In this document: one piece after another, positions 21,001-30,500 of the stretch | Layout: each line of letters starts with the position of its first letter | Numbering within the stretch: the first letter of the stretch is position 1 | DNA from: Pseudomonas juntendi | GTDB taxonomy: Bacteria > Pseudomonadota > Gammaproteobacteria > Pseudomonadales > Pseudomonadaceae | Length of the DNA stretch: 43,503 bases | NCBI RefSeq assembly: GCF_009932375.1 | Contig: NZ_BLJG01000168.1 | Coordinates: 1 to 43,503 of the forward strand | Direction of reading: 5' to 3' | The notes under the pieces: generated by a model | The model's input: only the letters and a program-made list of their open reading frames with translations | Database searches by the model: none | Told to the model about the DNA's origin: nothing | Position numbers and translations under genes: made by a program

Positions 21001-21339
21001 CGCAGCGCGCTGCCGGCGCCGGATGCCGAGGCCGTGATCAGCCGTGCATACCAGGCCCCGCAGGGCGAACTGGAAACAGCGCTGGCCGCGATCTGGACCG
21101 AGGTGCTGAAGATCGAACAGGTGGGCCGCGACGACAACTTCTTCGAGTTGGGCGGGCATTCGCTGCTGGCGGTCAGCCTGGTGGCGCGCATGCGCCAGGC
21201 CGGGTTGCATGTGGACGCCAGAACCTTGTTCAGCCAGCCGACATTGGCGGGGCTGGCGGCCAGCACCCAGCGCGAGCAGCTTGCCGTGGTGGTGCCACAA
21301 ACCACCATCCCTGGCCTGGGCAAGCGCCGGCGCCTCTGA
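15001..21339 (+). CDS. psoA: Lipopeptide non-ribosomal peptide synthetase PsoA (two modules, Leu-Glu)
   Basis: A 2112-residue synthetase with order Cs-A-T-C-A-T. The first condensation domain is a starter type that would join a fatty acid to residue 1; its HHLILDGW active site is at 138-145. The first A domain has YTSGSTG near 609-615 and the Leu pocket. The second has a Glu-type pocket. Pantetheine-bearing serines are Ser987 and Ser2054, both in the GGHSLLAV motif. There are no epimerase or thioesterase domains. It ends in a short basic tail (GLGKRRRL) that may dock on PsoB. The start has AAGGA 11 nt upstream. Two modules loading Leu-Glu match the first protein of putisolvin synthesis, and also those of xantholysin and entolysin; psoB separates these options. 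Confidence 0.9.
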   Translation: MPAPDTFALTIAQRDIWLDQISHGDSPLYNIGAYVELQGNVDAGLLQQALQHLVAEHDGLRTVLVTQGGLARQYFATHMAVTLGRHDLRQASEPFAAASGLLEAQMRTPYQLDAASPLWAATLIRIGEQRYLLALQAHHLILDGWGVDQWFKQLADHYRLLQQGLPLPHGAASYTAFIEDDAQYQASARQTRDRDYWLAKYQQLPDALLAPRERASAATATPSGAQRQPFDRQLLARMRRCAADLQASPLHVLLAALHVCVTRTWQRDEWVVGLPVRNRGNARFKATLGLFTQVSALRLGFARECSFATLVQGIRDALKQDFRHQRFALSELNRSLGTLREERPQLFELMVSFEDDSNALQITDAPGHTVMICNGHEPTPLSVHLRCNSHSDAAMLHVVHNRAWFTDDEAQALAQRLLHVLEQGLQQPQATAGDFDLLTAPEHAALERWNATQMPVAAAGLIQQRIQAQAKARPAAVAARFHDQALTYGELERRAELLAQHLAGLGVGPERRVALIAQRGLDTLVGLLAVLKAGAAYVPIDPAHPRERLAYLLQDSAPEVLLTLSRLVDRLPAHTLAQIELDRFDWAAAPAGAFEFAAQAPTDLAYVIYTSGSTGLPKGVMVEQRMLANLVDWHCSSFDLGPGRQQSSLAGFGFDAMAWEIWPALCSGATLHLAPVRDGAEDIDALLAWWRAQPLDVSFLPTPVAEHAFAQGELHPTLHTLLVGGDRLRRLAREQRYRVVNNYGPTETTVVATSGEVLAGRPLHIGGPVANTRLYVLDAQRQLLPPGAAGELYVGGQGVARGYLNRPQMTAERFVADPFSREPGARLYRTGDLVRWLPDGTLEYLGRNDDQVKVRGVRVELAEIEAALTRHAAVRESVVMLRDGQLQAWFIADLPVTPRALHEHLRERLPVALLPGAFVRLERWPLTANGKLDRRALPHADENSQVRREHEAPQGAVEQQLAQLWGELLQVERVGRQDHFFELGGHSLLAVQLIERMRQQGWQADVQVLFGQSTLASLAASVTRVEQPVLPGNQVPPGCQRITPGMLALTELDQAAIDRIVATVPGGAANVQEIYPLAPLQQGLLYHHVADARDPYQQQALFAFASHAQLQAFAAALQQVIERHDILRTSLCWEGLEHPQQVVWRQARLPVEQWHGPAAQLRSHFDPQRQPLDLRRAPMMALVCSEATDQGRWLGLLRFHHLVNDAVSLQVLLGELAACMAGQGEGLATPVAYRDYVAASTQAERQAGHAAFFRAQLAGIEPQAPIPGYGGAPVDEQQLERCDHRLAGEQVAALRQQARHQGASLASLLHLAWAQVLGNLGGRDEVVLGTVLLGRSMAGPGAGSAMGMFINSLPLRVPLAQRVPGQALRETHAGLAALLAHEDAPLILAQRCSGLPAGSALFDSLVNYRQGSLPFGQVLPGVALVEASEVESHGLVLTVDEQADTLQLAVRAPRAIGAQRVMDFVLNALQQLADALARGSSEGLQALCAVPHNELQRLLQGLNRTEDPHSPTWQTLPALLEAQVWRTPQAIALQAGDESLDYQTLNAQANRLAHQLIAQGVGPDSRVAVCVERGISLMVALLGVLKAGGAYVPLDPGYPQERLRFMLQDCTPTLVLVHGATQGLFAGLACRWLDLDAHSWQANPADNPQVEGLGPSKLAYVMYTSGSTGTPKGVMVEHRGLCNLMHWGSQICPPRPGDALLQRAPCTFDGSVWELFWPLTAGLRLVLARPDGHRDPAYMVQLIQARQVSVVKFVPALLHQFLEQPGVERCTSLTDIFCGGGELTLALVHSVRQRLPGVRLHNVYGPTEATVDSTAWTLQAQQPLPTQAPPIGRPISNTRLYVLDAHDRPVPLGAVGQLHIGGVGVARGYLGLPHLQAERFIVSPFVEGDRLYRTGDLVRYRADGELDFVGRNDFQVKLRGLRVELGEIEALLAAYPAVGQAVVLMREERLVAYFTCNDGQPAPALEALRSHLLARMPEYMVPQAFVRLAALPLSRNGKVDRSALPAPDAEAVISRAYQAPQGELETALAAIWTEVLKIEQVGRDDNFFELGGHSLLAVSLVARMRQAGLHVDARTLFSQPTLAGLAASTQREQLAVVVPQTTIPGLGKRRRL
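18100..21270 (+). other. PsoA module 2: C-A-T, predicted Glu
   Basis: Pocket residues are D1709, G1710, W1713, K1752, F1777, G1779, V1803, V1811 and D1812. The Lys at 1752 and the V-D ending suit an acidic side chain, and Glu is the usual residue 2. The C domain has HHLVNDA at 1200-1206 and an N-terminal HHVADARD; both depart from the forms in the other modules. Confidence 0.7.
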
Positions 21340-21349
21340 CCGGCGCTTG
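21321..21349. terminator. Perfect hairpin spanning the psoA stop codon
   Basis: CAAGCGCCGG and CCGGCGCTTG form 10-bp perfect arms around a 9-nt loop that ends with the TGA stop. No T-run follows. A second, weaker hairpin (GCAGCC/GGCTGC, 21358-21382) lies just after. These may tune psoA-to-psoB read-through or mRNA stability. Confidence 0.5.
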
Positions 21350-21524
21350 CCATGAACGCAGCCTTGCATCGCGCAGGGCTGCTTCACCCTCCTGCCTTCA
21401 GCCCAGGGCGGCGCCATGCACCGCGCAGGCTCGAATTGTCCCCACTCTCCATGTCAGACCGCCCGGTCACGATCCATTAGCGTGTCCCCCAACCTTATTT
21501 CCAGGCAAAGCAGGATGCTTACCG

Positions 21525-24500
21525 ATGCACTTCAGCGAACTGATGGCAGCTCTTTCCACCCGTGCAATCCGACTCCAGCGTGAAGACCAGGACCTGATCG
21601 TCCTCGGTGACGACGAAAACCTGGACGATCATTTGTGGGAGGCGCTGTCACGGCACAAGCCGGCCTTGCTGGAGATGCTTGCCGAACAGGATGACGACTG
21701 GCTCAGCCCGGCCTTTCGCATCACCCCCGACATGCTGCCACTGGTAACCCTGGACCAGGCCGCCATCGACCGCATCGTCGAGCAGGTGCCGGGCGGTGCT
21801 GCCAACGTGCAGGACATCTACCCGCTGGCACCGTTGCAGCAGGGCATGCTTTACCACCACCTGGCCGCCAGCGACGGCGACCCGTACCTGTCGCAGGTGC
21901 AACTGCATTTTGCCAGCAAGGAGCACCTGGAGGCCTTTGCCCAGGCGCTGCAATGGGTCATCCAGCGGCACGACATTCTGCGTACTGCCGTGCACTGGGA
22001 GTACCTGGACAACCCGGTACAGGTGGTCTGGCGTGAAGCTGCACTGGTCCGCGAGGCCCTCCCACTGGCCGGCAGCCACGCACTGGCCAGCCTGTGCCAG
22101 CGCTTCGACCCGCGTCACTACCGGCTCGACCTGCGCCAGGCGCCGTTGATGCAACTGGTGCATGCCCAGGGCGAGGGCGAGCAATGGGTTGCGCTGCTGA
22201 TGTTCCACCACGTGATCATGGACCACACCGCGCTGGACATCGTGCGCCGCGAACTGCAGGCCCACCTTGCCGGCACCTGCGCGCAGCTACCGCCACCCAT
22301 GCCGTTTCGCAATGTGCTGGCGGCAGCGCGCCAGGCCCTCGACGAACAGGCCCATGAACATTTCTTCGGTGAAATGCTGGGTGACATCGATGAGCCCACG
22401 CTCGCCTTCGGCCAGCAGGACAAGGTCGACCAGCCCCTGCAGCAGGCACGCCTGACCCTGGCGCCGGCGCTCAGCCAGCGCCTGCGTGCCCAGGCCCGGC
22501 AGTTGGGGGTGAGCCCGGCCAGCGTACTGCACCTGGGTTTCGCCCGGTTGATCGGCCAGCTCTCGGCACGCCAGGCCGTGGTGTTCGGCAGCGTGTTGCT
22601 GGGCCGCATGACCACCGGCGTTGGCGGCGAGCAGGCGCTGGGTATGTTCATCAATACCTTGCCGCTGCGCATCGACCTGGGCCAGCACAGCGTGCGCGAC
22701 GGGCTGCTGGCCACCCATCGCCGGCTCAGCGCCTTGCTCGGCCATGAGCAGGCATCGTTGGCCCTGGCCCAGCGTTGCAGCGGCGTGGCCGCGCCGGCGC
22801 CGCTGTTCAACAGCATGCTCAATTACCGCCACAGTGACGCGGGCGACGCGGCGGAGATCATACCGGTTGCCCCCGGCATCGATATTGTCGGCGCCGAAGA
22901 ACGTACCGATTATCCGCTGACCGTCAGTGTCGATGACCTGGGTGAGGACCTGCGCCTCACGGTACAGAGCCTGCCCCAATGGCATGCGCCGCGCCTGTGC
23001 GCGCAGTTCGAACAGGTGCTGGCCAGCCTGGTGGAGGCCTTGGAACAGGCACCGGGCACGCCGTTGCAAGCGCTGGCGGTGTTGCCGGCCGACGAGCGCG
23101 AGCAGGTGCTGCAACAGTTCAACGACAGCGCCCGGCACTACCCGCAGGGTAGCACCGTACATGCGCTGGTCGAGGCCCAGGCTGCCCACATACCCGACGC
23201 GCCGGCGCTGCTGCAGGCCGGCCAGGCGCTGAGCTACGGTGAACTCAATCGCCAGGCCAACCAGCTGGCCCACCAGTTGCGCGCGCGGGGTGTGCAACTC
23301 GGTGACCGGGTCGCCTTGTGCCTGCCGCGCAACGCCAGGCGGCTGGTGGGCATGCTTGGCGTGCTCAAGGCCGGTGCGGCCTACGTTCCGATTGACCCGG
23401 GTTACCCGGCCGCCCGCATTGCCTACCTGCTCGACGACAGCGCGCCGCTGCTGTTGCTGGCGGAAACCACCGTCGACGGCTTGCCCGGCGCTGTGCCGCG
23501 GCTGGACCTGGACCAGGCCGAGGCCTATGCCGCCGACGACAGCAACCCCCAGGTGCCGGGGCTGGATGCGCAGCAGCTGGCCTACCTGGTGTACACCTCC
23601 GGGTCCACCGGGCAACCCAAAGGGGTGATGGTCGAGCACCATGCCCTGGCCAACCTGGTGCACTGGCATTGCCAGGCGTTTGCCGTGGACAACGCCAGCC
23701 AGGCTTCCAGCCTGGCCGGTTTCGGCTTCGATGCCATGGCCTGGGAGGTGTGGCCAAGCCTGAGCGCCGGGGCCACCTTGCACCTGCCACCGGCACACAT
23801 TGGCAACGAGCATGTCGACGAACTGCTCGACTGGTGGCTGCAGCAGCCGCTGACGGTCAGCTTCCTGCCTACGCCGGTGGCCGAGCAGGCCTTGCGCCGT
23901 GAGCATCAGCACCCGACCTTACGCACCCTGCTGGTCGGTGGTGACCGCCTGCGCCAGTTCGACCGCGACCCAGGCTTTGCCGTGGTCAACAACTACGGCC
24001 CGACCGAGACTACCGTCGTGGCCACCTCGGGGCTGCTCAGCCCAGGTAATGCACTGCACATCGGCCGACCGACTGCCAACACCCGGCTCTATGTGCTCGA
24101 CCAGGGCCTGCAACCTGTGCCCGTGGGCGTCGCCGGCGAGCTGTACATCGGCGGTGCGCAAGTGGCGCGGGGCTACTTCAACCGCCCAGCATTGACCGAA
24201 GAGCGCTTCCTGGCCGACCCGTTCAGCTCCCAGGCCAATGCCCGCATGTACCGCAGCGGCGACCTGGTGCGCTGGAACAGCGATGGGACCCTTGACTACC
24301 TCGGGCGCAACGACGACCAGGTGAAGATCCGCGGGGTGCGGGTCGAACTGGGTGAAGTCGAAGCCGCCCTCGCGGCGCAACCGGGCGTCGACGCGGCCGT
24401 GGTGCTGGTCCGCGGCGAACGGCTGCTGGCCTGGTACACCGAAACCACCCCGTTGGACCCGCATACCCTGCGCGAGGCGCTGCGCGCCTGCCTGCCTGCA

Positions 24501-27500
24501 CACATGCTGCCGGTGGCGTTCACCCGCCTGGCCGAACTGCCGTTGACCAGCCACGGCAAGCTTGACCGCCGCGCGCTCCCGGAACCGGCCACTGGCGAAC
24601 TGTTCGGCCAGCAGTACGAGGCGCCGCAAGGCGCTACCGAAACGGCCGTGGCGCAGGTCTGGGCCGAGGTGCTGGGTGTCGAGCGGGTGGGGCGGCAGGA
24701 CAACTTCTTCGAACTTGGCGGCCATTCGCTGCTGGCCGTTACGCTGGTCGAGCGGTTGCGTGGCGCAGGGATGGTCATTGATGTACGGGTGCTGTTTGCC
24801 CAACCGACCGTGCTGGCGTTGGCCGCTGTCGTGGGGGCCGGTGCGGAAATCGCCGTGCCCGCCAACCGCGTCCCGCAGGGCGCCGAGCGCATCACCCCGG
24901 GCATGCTCAGCCTGGTCGAGCTGGAGCAGACGGTCATCGACCAGGTGGTTGCCAGTGTGCCGGGCGGCGCCGCCAACGTGCAGGAGATCTACCCCCTGGC
25001 ACCGCTGCAGCAGGGGGTGCTGTACCACCACCTGAGCGCGGAGCAAGGCGACCCCTACCTGCTGCAGACGCGCCTGGCATTCGACAGCGTGGAGCGCTTG
25101 CTGGCCTGGGCCGGGGCGTTGCAACAGGTGATCGACCGCCACGACATCCTGCGCACGGCCGTGCTCTGGCAGGGCCTGCCGCAGCCCCTGCAAGTGGTAT
25201 GGCGCGAGGCACTGCTGGGTGTTCATGAAGTCGATGACCTGCCCGAGCAGCCCGGCGTGGCTCGTATCGACCAGTTGCACGCGCGCTTCGACGCCCGCCA
25301 CCACCGCATGGACCTGGGCCAGGCCCCGCTGACCCGCTTGTACTACAGCCTCGACCCGGCCAACCAGCAAGTCGTGGCGGTACTGCTGTTCCATCACCTC
25401 ACCCTCGACCATACCGCCATGGACGTGGTGGCCCGTGAAATGCGGGCGCTGCTGTTCGGCCAGGGCCACAGCCTGCCGCCGCCGGTGCCGTACCGCAACT
25501 ATGTGGCCCAGGCCTGCCTGGGCGACCAGGGCGGGCATGAAGCGTTCTTCCGCGACATGCTGGCCGACGTCGAGGAGCCGACCTTGCCGTTGGGCCATGC
25601 CGACGTGCAGGGCGACGGCCGTGCTGTGCAGAGTGCCACGCAAGCCCTCGACGCTGGGCTGGCCGGGCGTTTGCGCAGCCAGGCCCGGCAGCTGGGGGTC
25701 AGCGCCGCAAGCCTGATGCACCTGGCCTGGGCCCGTGTGCTCGGCGTGCTGGCCAACCGCGACGACGTGGTTTTCGGCACCGTGCTGATGGGCCGCCTGC
25801 AAGGGGGCGAGGGCGCCGACCGCGCCTTGGGCATGTTCATCAATACCTTGCCGCTGCGGGTCGACACGCGGCAGCCAGTCGCCAGCGCCGTGCGCGCCGC
25901 CCACCGCAGCCTGGCAGCGCTGCTGGCCCATGAGCACGCACCGCTGGCCCTGGCCCAGCGCTGCAGCGGCGTGCCCGCTTCGGCGCCCTTGTTCAGCGCT
26001 TTGCTCAATTATCGGCACAGTGCCGACGATGCGCCGCGTGAAGGCGAGGGCATATGGGAGGGGGTGCGGCTGCTGGGTGGCGAAGAGCGCAGCAACTACC
26101 CCTTGACCCTCAGCGTCAACGACCTGGGCCAAGGGTTCACGTTCAGCGTTCTGGCTGTGCCTGGCATTGGCGCGGCGCGGGTGGCGGCCTGGATGTGCAA
26201 CGCCGTCGCCGAACTGGTCCAGGCCCTGGAGCTCAGCCAGGGCACCCCACTGAACGGCCTGTCCATCCTCGACGAAGACGCCCGTCAGCAGTTGCTCGGC
26301 CGCTTCAACGCCACCGCGCAAGCCTTCCCCCCGGCGACCACGGTGCAGGCGTTGATCGAGGCCCAGGCCGCCCGCACGCCAGACGCCAGCGCAGTAAGCC
26401 AGGGTGAGGAAACGCTCAGTTACGGCGAGCTGAACCGGCGTGCCAACCAGCTGGCGCACCAGCTGATCGCCATGGGCGTGCAGTGTGGTGACCGCGTTGC
26501 ACTGTGCCTCGGGCGCCACTGCGAACGCATTGTCGGCCTGTTGGCGGTGCTCAAGGCCGGCGCGGCGTACGTGCCGGTAGACCCGGGGTACCCGGCCGAG
26601 CGCATTGCCTACCTGCTGGCCGACAGTGCCCCACGCTTGGTACTGGCCGACACGCAAACCACCGGGCTGCCGACCGCTGTCCCTCGGCTCGACCTGGATT
26701 CGCCAGCGGCTTACCACCGCCTCAGCGACAACCCACAAGTACCTGGGCTGGGTCCCCAGCAACTGGCCTACCTGGTCTACACCTCGGGCTCCACCGGCCA
26801 ACCCAAAGGCGTGATGGTCGAGCACCACACCCTGCTCAACCTGGTGCACTGGCACTGCCAGGCATTTGCCGTGCAGCCCGGTACCCGTACCTCGAGCGTG
26901 GCCGGCTTCGGTTTCGACGCCATGGCCTGGGAGGTCTGGCCGGCCTTGTGCGCTGGGGCCACCCTGCACCTGCCGCCGGCAGCGGTCGGCAACGAGCACG
27001 TGGAGGAACTGCTGGACTGGTGGCAGCAACAGCCCTTGGCGGTGAGCTTCCTGCCCACCCCGGTGGCCGAGCAGGCATTGCGTCGCTCGGTACAGCACCC
27101 GACCCTGCGTACCCTGCTGGTGGGTGGCGACCGCCTGCGCCAGTTCGACCGCGACCCAGGCTTTGCCGTGGTCAACAACTACGGCCCCACCGAAACCACC
27201 GTGGTCGCGACTTCGGGGGCCTTGCAGCCCGGTGCGGCGCTGCACATCGGCAAACCCGTCGCCAATACCCGGGTGTATGTGCTGGATGAGCGCCGGCAAC
27301 CAGTGCCTGCCGGTGTGGTTGGCGAGCTGTACATTGGCGGCGCGCAGGTTGCACGGGGCTATTTCAACCGCCCTGAGCTGACCCAACAGCGCTTCCTGGC
27401 CGACCCTTTCAGCCGCCTGCCGGGCGCGCGGATGTACCGAAGCGGTGACCTGGTGCGGTGGAATACCGACGGGACGCTGGACTATCTGGGCCGCAATGAC

Positions 27501-30500
27501 GACCAGGTGAAGGTCCGCGGTGTGCGCGTGGAGCTGGGCGAGATCGAGGCCGCGCTGGCTGCCCAGCCGGGCGTGCGTGATGCGGTGGTGCTGGTCCGCG
27601 ACCAACGCCTGCTGGCCTGGTTCACTGCAAGCGCCGCTGTGACGGTCGACCACCTGCGCCAGGCCTTGCAAGCCTGCCTGCCGGCCTACATGGTGCCGCA
27701 GGCGCTGATGCGCCTGGAAACACTGCCGCTCACCCCCCATGGCAAGCTCGACCGCCGCGCGCTGCCCGACCCGGACACTACCGACCTGGTCGGGCACGGC
27801 TACGAAGCCCCTGTGGGCGAGACCGAAGTCGCCATGGCGGCCATATGGGCGCATGTGCTGGGTGTCGACCGGGTAGGGCGCCACGATAACTTCTTCGAGC
27901 TGGGTGGCCACTCGCTGTTGGCGGTGAGCCTCATCGAGCGCTTGCGCCAACGAGGCCTGCCAACCGATGTGCGGGTGCTGTTTGGCCAGCCCACGGTCGC
28001 CTCGCTGGCATCTGCCATAGGCCAGAACCGGCAAGTGGCCGTGCCGGAAAACCGTATTGCGCCTGGCTGCACACAGCTCACCCCGGACATGCTGCCGTTG
28101 CTGACCCTGGACCAGGCGTCGCTGGAGCGCATTGTTGCAGCGGTACCTGGCGGCGCCGCCAATGTGCAGGATATCTACCCATTGGCGCCGTTGCAGGAAG
28201 GTATTCTCTACCACCACCTGAGTGCGACCGGCGAAGACCCCTACCTGCTGCAATGGCCGATCCGCTTTGACAGCCTGGCCCGCCTGCAAGCCTTTGCCGG
28301 CGCCCTGGACAAGGTCATCGCCCGGCACGATGTGCTGCGCACCGCCGTGCTCTGGGACAGCCTGGCACAGCCGGTCCAGGTCGTGCTGCGCACGGTCGCC
28401 CCGGTTGCCACAGGCGCGGCCACCCGCACGGCCTTTGACCTGAGCCAGGCCCCGCTGATCCGCCTGCACTATCACGGCGCAGAAGGCCCCATCGAAGCCA
28501 CTTTGCTGTTCCACCATATCGCCCTCGACCACACCGCCATGAAAGCGGTGCTGGCTGAAATTCGCGACCACCTGCACGGCCTGCAACCCACGCAGGCCCC
28601 GGTGCCTTACCGCAACTACGTGGCCCAGGCACGCCTGGCCGTCAGCGAGGCTGACCACGAGGCGTTCTTCCGCGCGCAACTGGCCGATATCGACGAACCG
28701 ACCTTGCCCTATGGGCTGACCGACTTGCAGCTCCAGGCCAGCCAGTTCGAGCAGGCCAGCGTGGCCCTGCAACCGGCTGCGTACCAGCGCCTGCGCAGCC
28801 AGGCGCGCCAGCTGGGTGTCAGCGCTGCAAGCCTGTTGCACCTGGCCTGGGCACGGCTGGTGGCGGGCACCAGTGGCAAGTCCAGCGTGGTGTTCGGCAC
28901 CGTCCTGCTGGGCCGCCTGCAGGGTGGGGCCGGCGCCGATCGCGGCCTTGGCATGTTCATCAACACCTTGCCCCTGCGCCTCGACCTGCAGGGCCTGGAT
29001 GTGCGCGAAGGGGTGCGCCAGGCCCACCAACGGCTGGCGGCACTGCTGGTGCATGAGCACGCGGCGTTGGCGTTGGCCCAGCGTTGCAGCGGCGTGGCCG
29101 CGCCCACACCGCTGTTCAGCGCCATGCTCAACTACCGCCATGGCGCCACGGCCAGCGAGCTGCAGGCACATGAGCAAGCGCTGGAAGGCGTGGAGGTATT
29201 GTCCCCGCGCGGGCATGGCAACTACCCGATCAGCATGAACATCGATGACCTGGGTGATGGCCTGCGCATCAGTGCGCAGGTCACCGCGCAGGTCGGTGCG
29301 CAACGCCTGTGCGAACAGATGCAACAGGTGCTGGTCGGCCTGCTGGACGCGCTGGAGCACGCGCCGGGCACACCGGTGCAACAGCTGTGCGTGCTCAGCC
29401 CGGCGGAGCGCGCACAGCTGCTGCAACGCCCTGCGCCACAGCCGCATGACCTTGAGCAGCCGCTGCACCACCTGTTCGAAGCTCAGGTCCGCCGTACCCC
29501 CGATGCCGTTGCGCTGGTGGCCGAAGAAGGCGAAATCAGTTACCGCCAGCTCGACGAACAGGCCAACCGCCTGGCCCACCACCTGGTCGGGCTGGGGGCC
29601 CAACCCGATGCCAGGGTGGCGATCTGTGTCGAGCGTGGGCTGAACATGGTGGTTGGCCTGCTGGCCATTCTCAAAGCCGGCGCTGCCTATGTGCCGGTCG
29701 ACCCAGGTTACCCCGCCGAGCGTATTCGCCATATGCTGGCCGACAGCGCACCGCTGGCCGTGCTGGTACACGGTGCCACGCGCGACATCGCTGGCACCCT
29801 GGACCTGCCATGGGTCGACCTGGACCAGCCGTGCTGGCAGCAGCAACCGATCAGCAACCCGCGCATCGCCGGGCTGGGCGCCCGGCACCTGGCCTATGTG
29901 ATCTACACCTCGGGCTCCACGGGCGTGCCCAAGGGGGTGATGGTCGAGCACCGCAACGTGGTCAACCTGGTGCACTGGAGCCGCCGCTTGTGCCCACACG
30001 TGGGCGAGGGCGGTGTGCTGCACAAGACCCCGGTCAGCTTCGATGCTTCGGTCTGGGAGCTGTTCTGGCCGCTGTGCAGCGGCTTGCGCCTGGTGCTGGC
30101 GCGCCCGGATGGCCAGCGCGACCCGGCTTACCTGGTGCAGTGGGTGCAGGCGCAGGCGGTGGCGGTGGTCCAGTTCGTGCCGGCCTTGCTGCAACAGTTC
30201 ATCGAGCAGCCCGAGAGCCGCCACTGCAACAGCCTGACCGACATCGTGTGTGGCGGCGGTGAGCTGAGCGCAGCGCTGGCGGCCCAGGTGCGCCAGCGCT
30301 TGCCGCAGGTGCGCCTGCACAACGTCTACGGCCCTACCGAAACCACGGTGGACTGCAGCGCCTGGACCTTGCAGCCAGATGCCGCGCTCCCTCAAGGCAG
30401 CCTGCCCATCGGCCAGGCGGTCGACAATACCTGGCTCTGCGTGCTCGACAGCGACGACCAACTGGTGCCGTATGGTGTGGCCGGGCAGTTGCACATTGGC

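Noticed and set aside
23919..30494. A 2191-codon open frame on the minus strand, opposite psoB
   Set aside because: It is a mirror of the psoB frame caused by high GC at third codon positions. Its translation is rich in His, Gln, Arg and Val with no domain I recognise. Similar long mirrors occur at 34920-37895 and 37932-41102.
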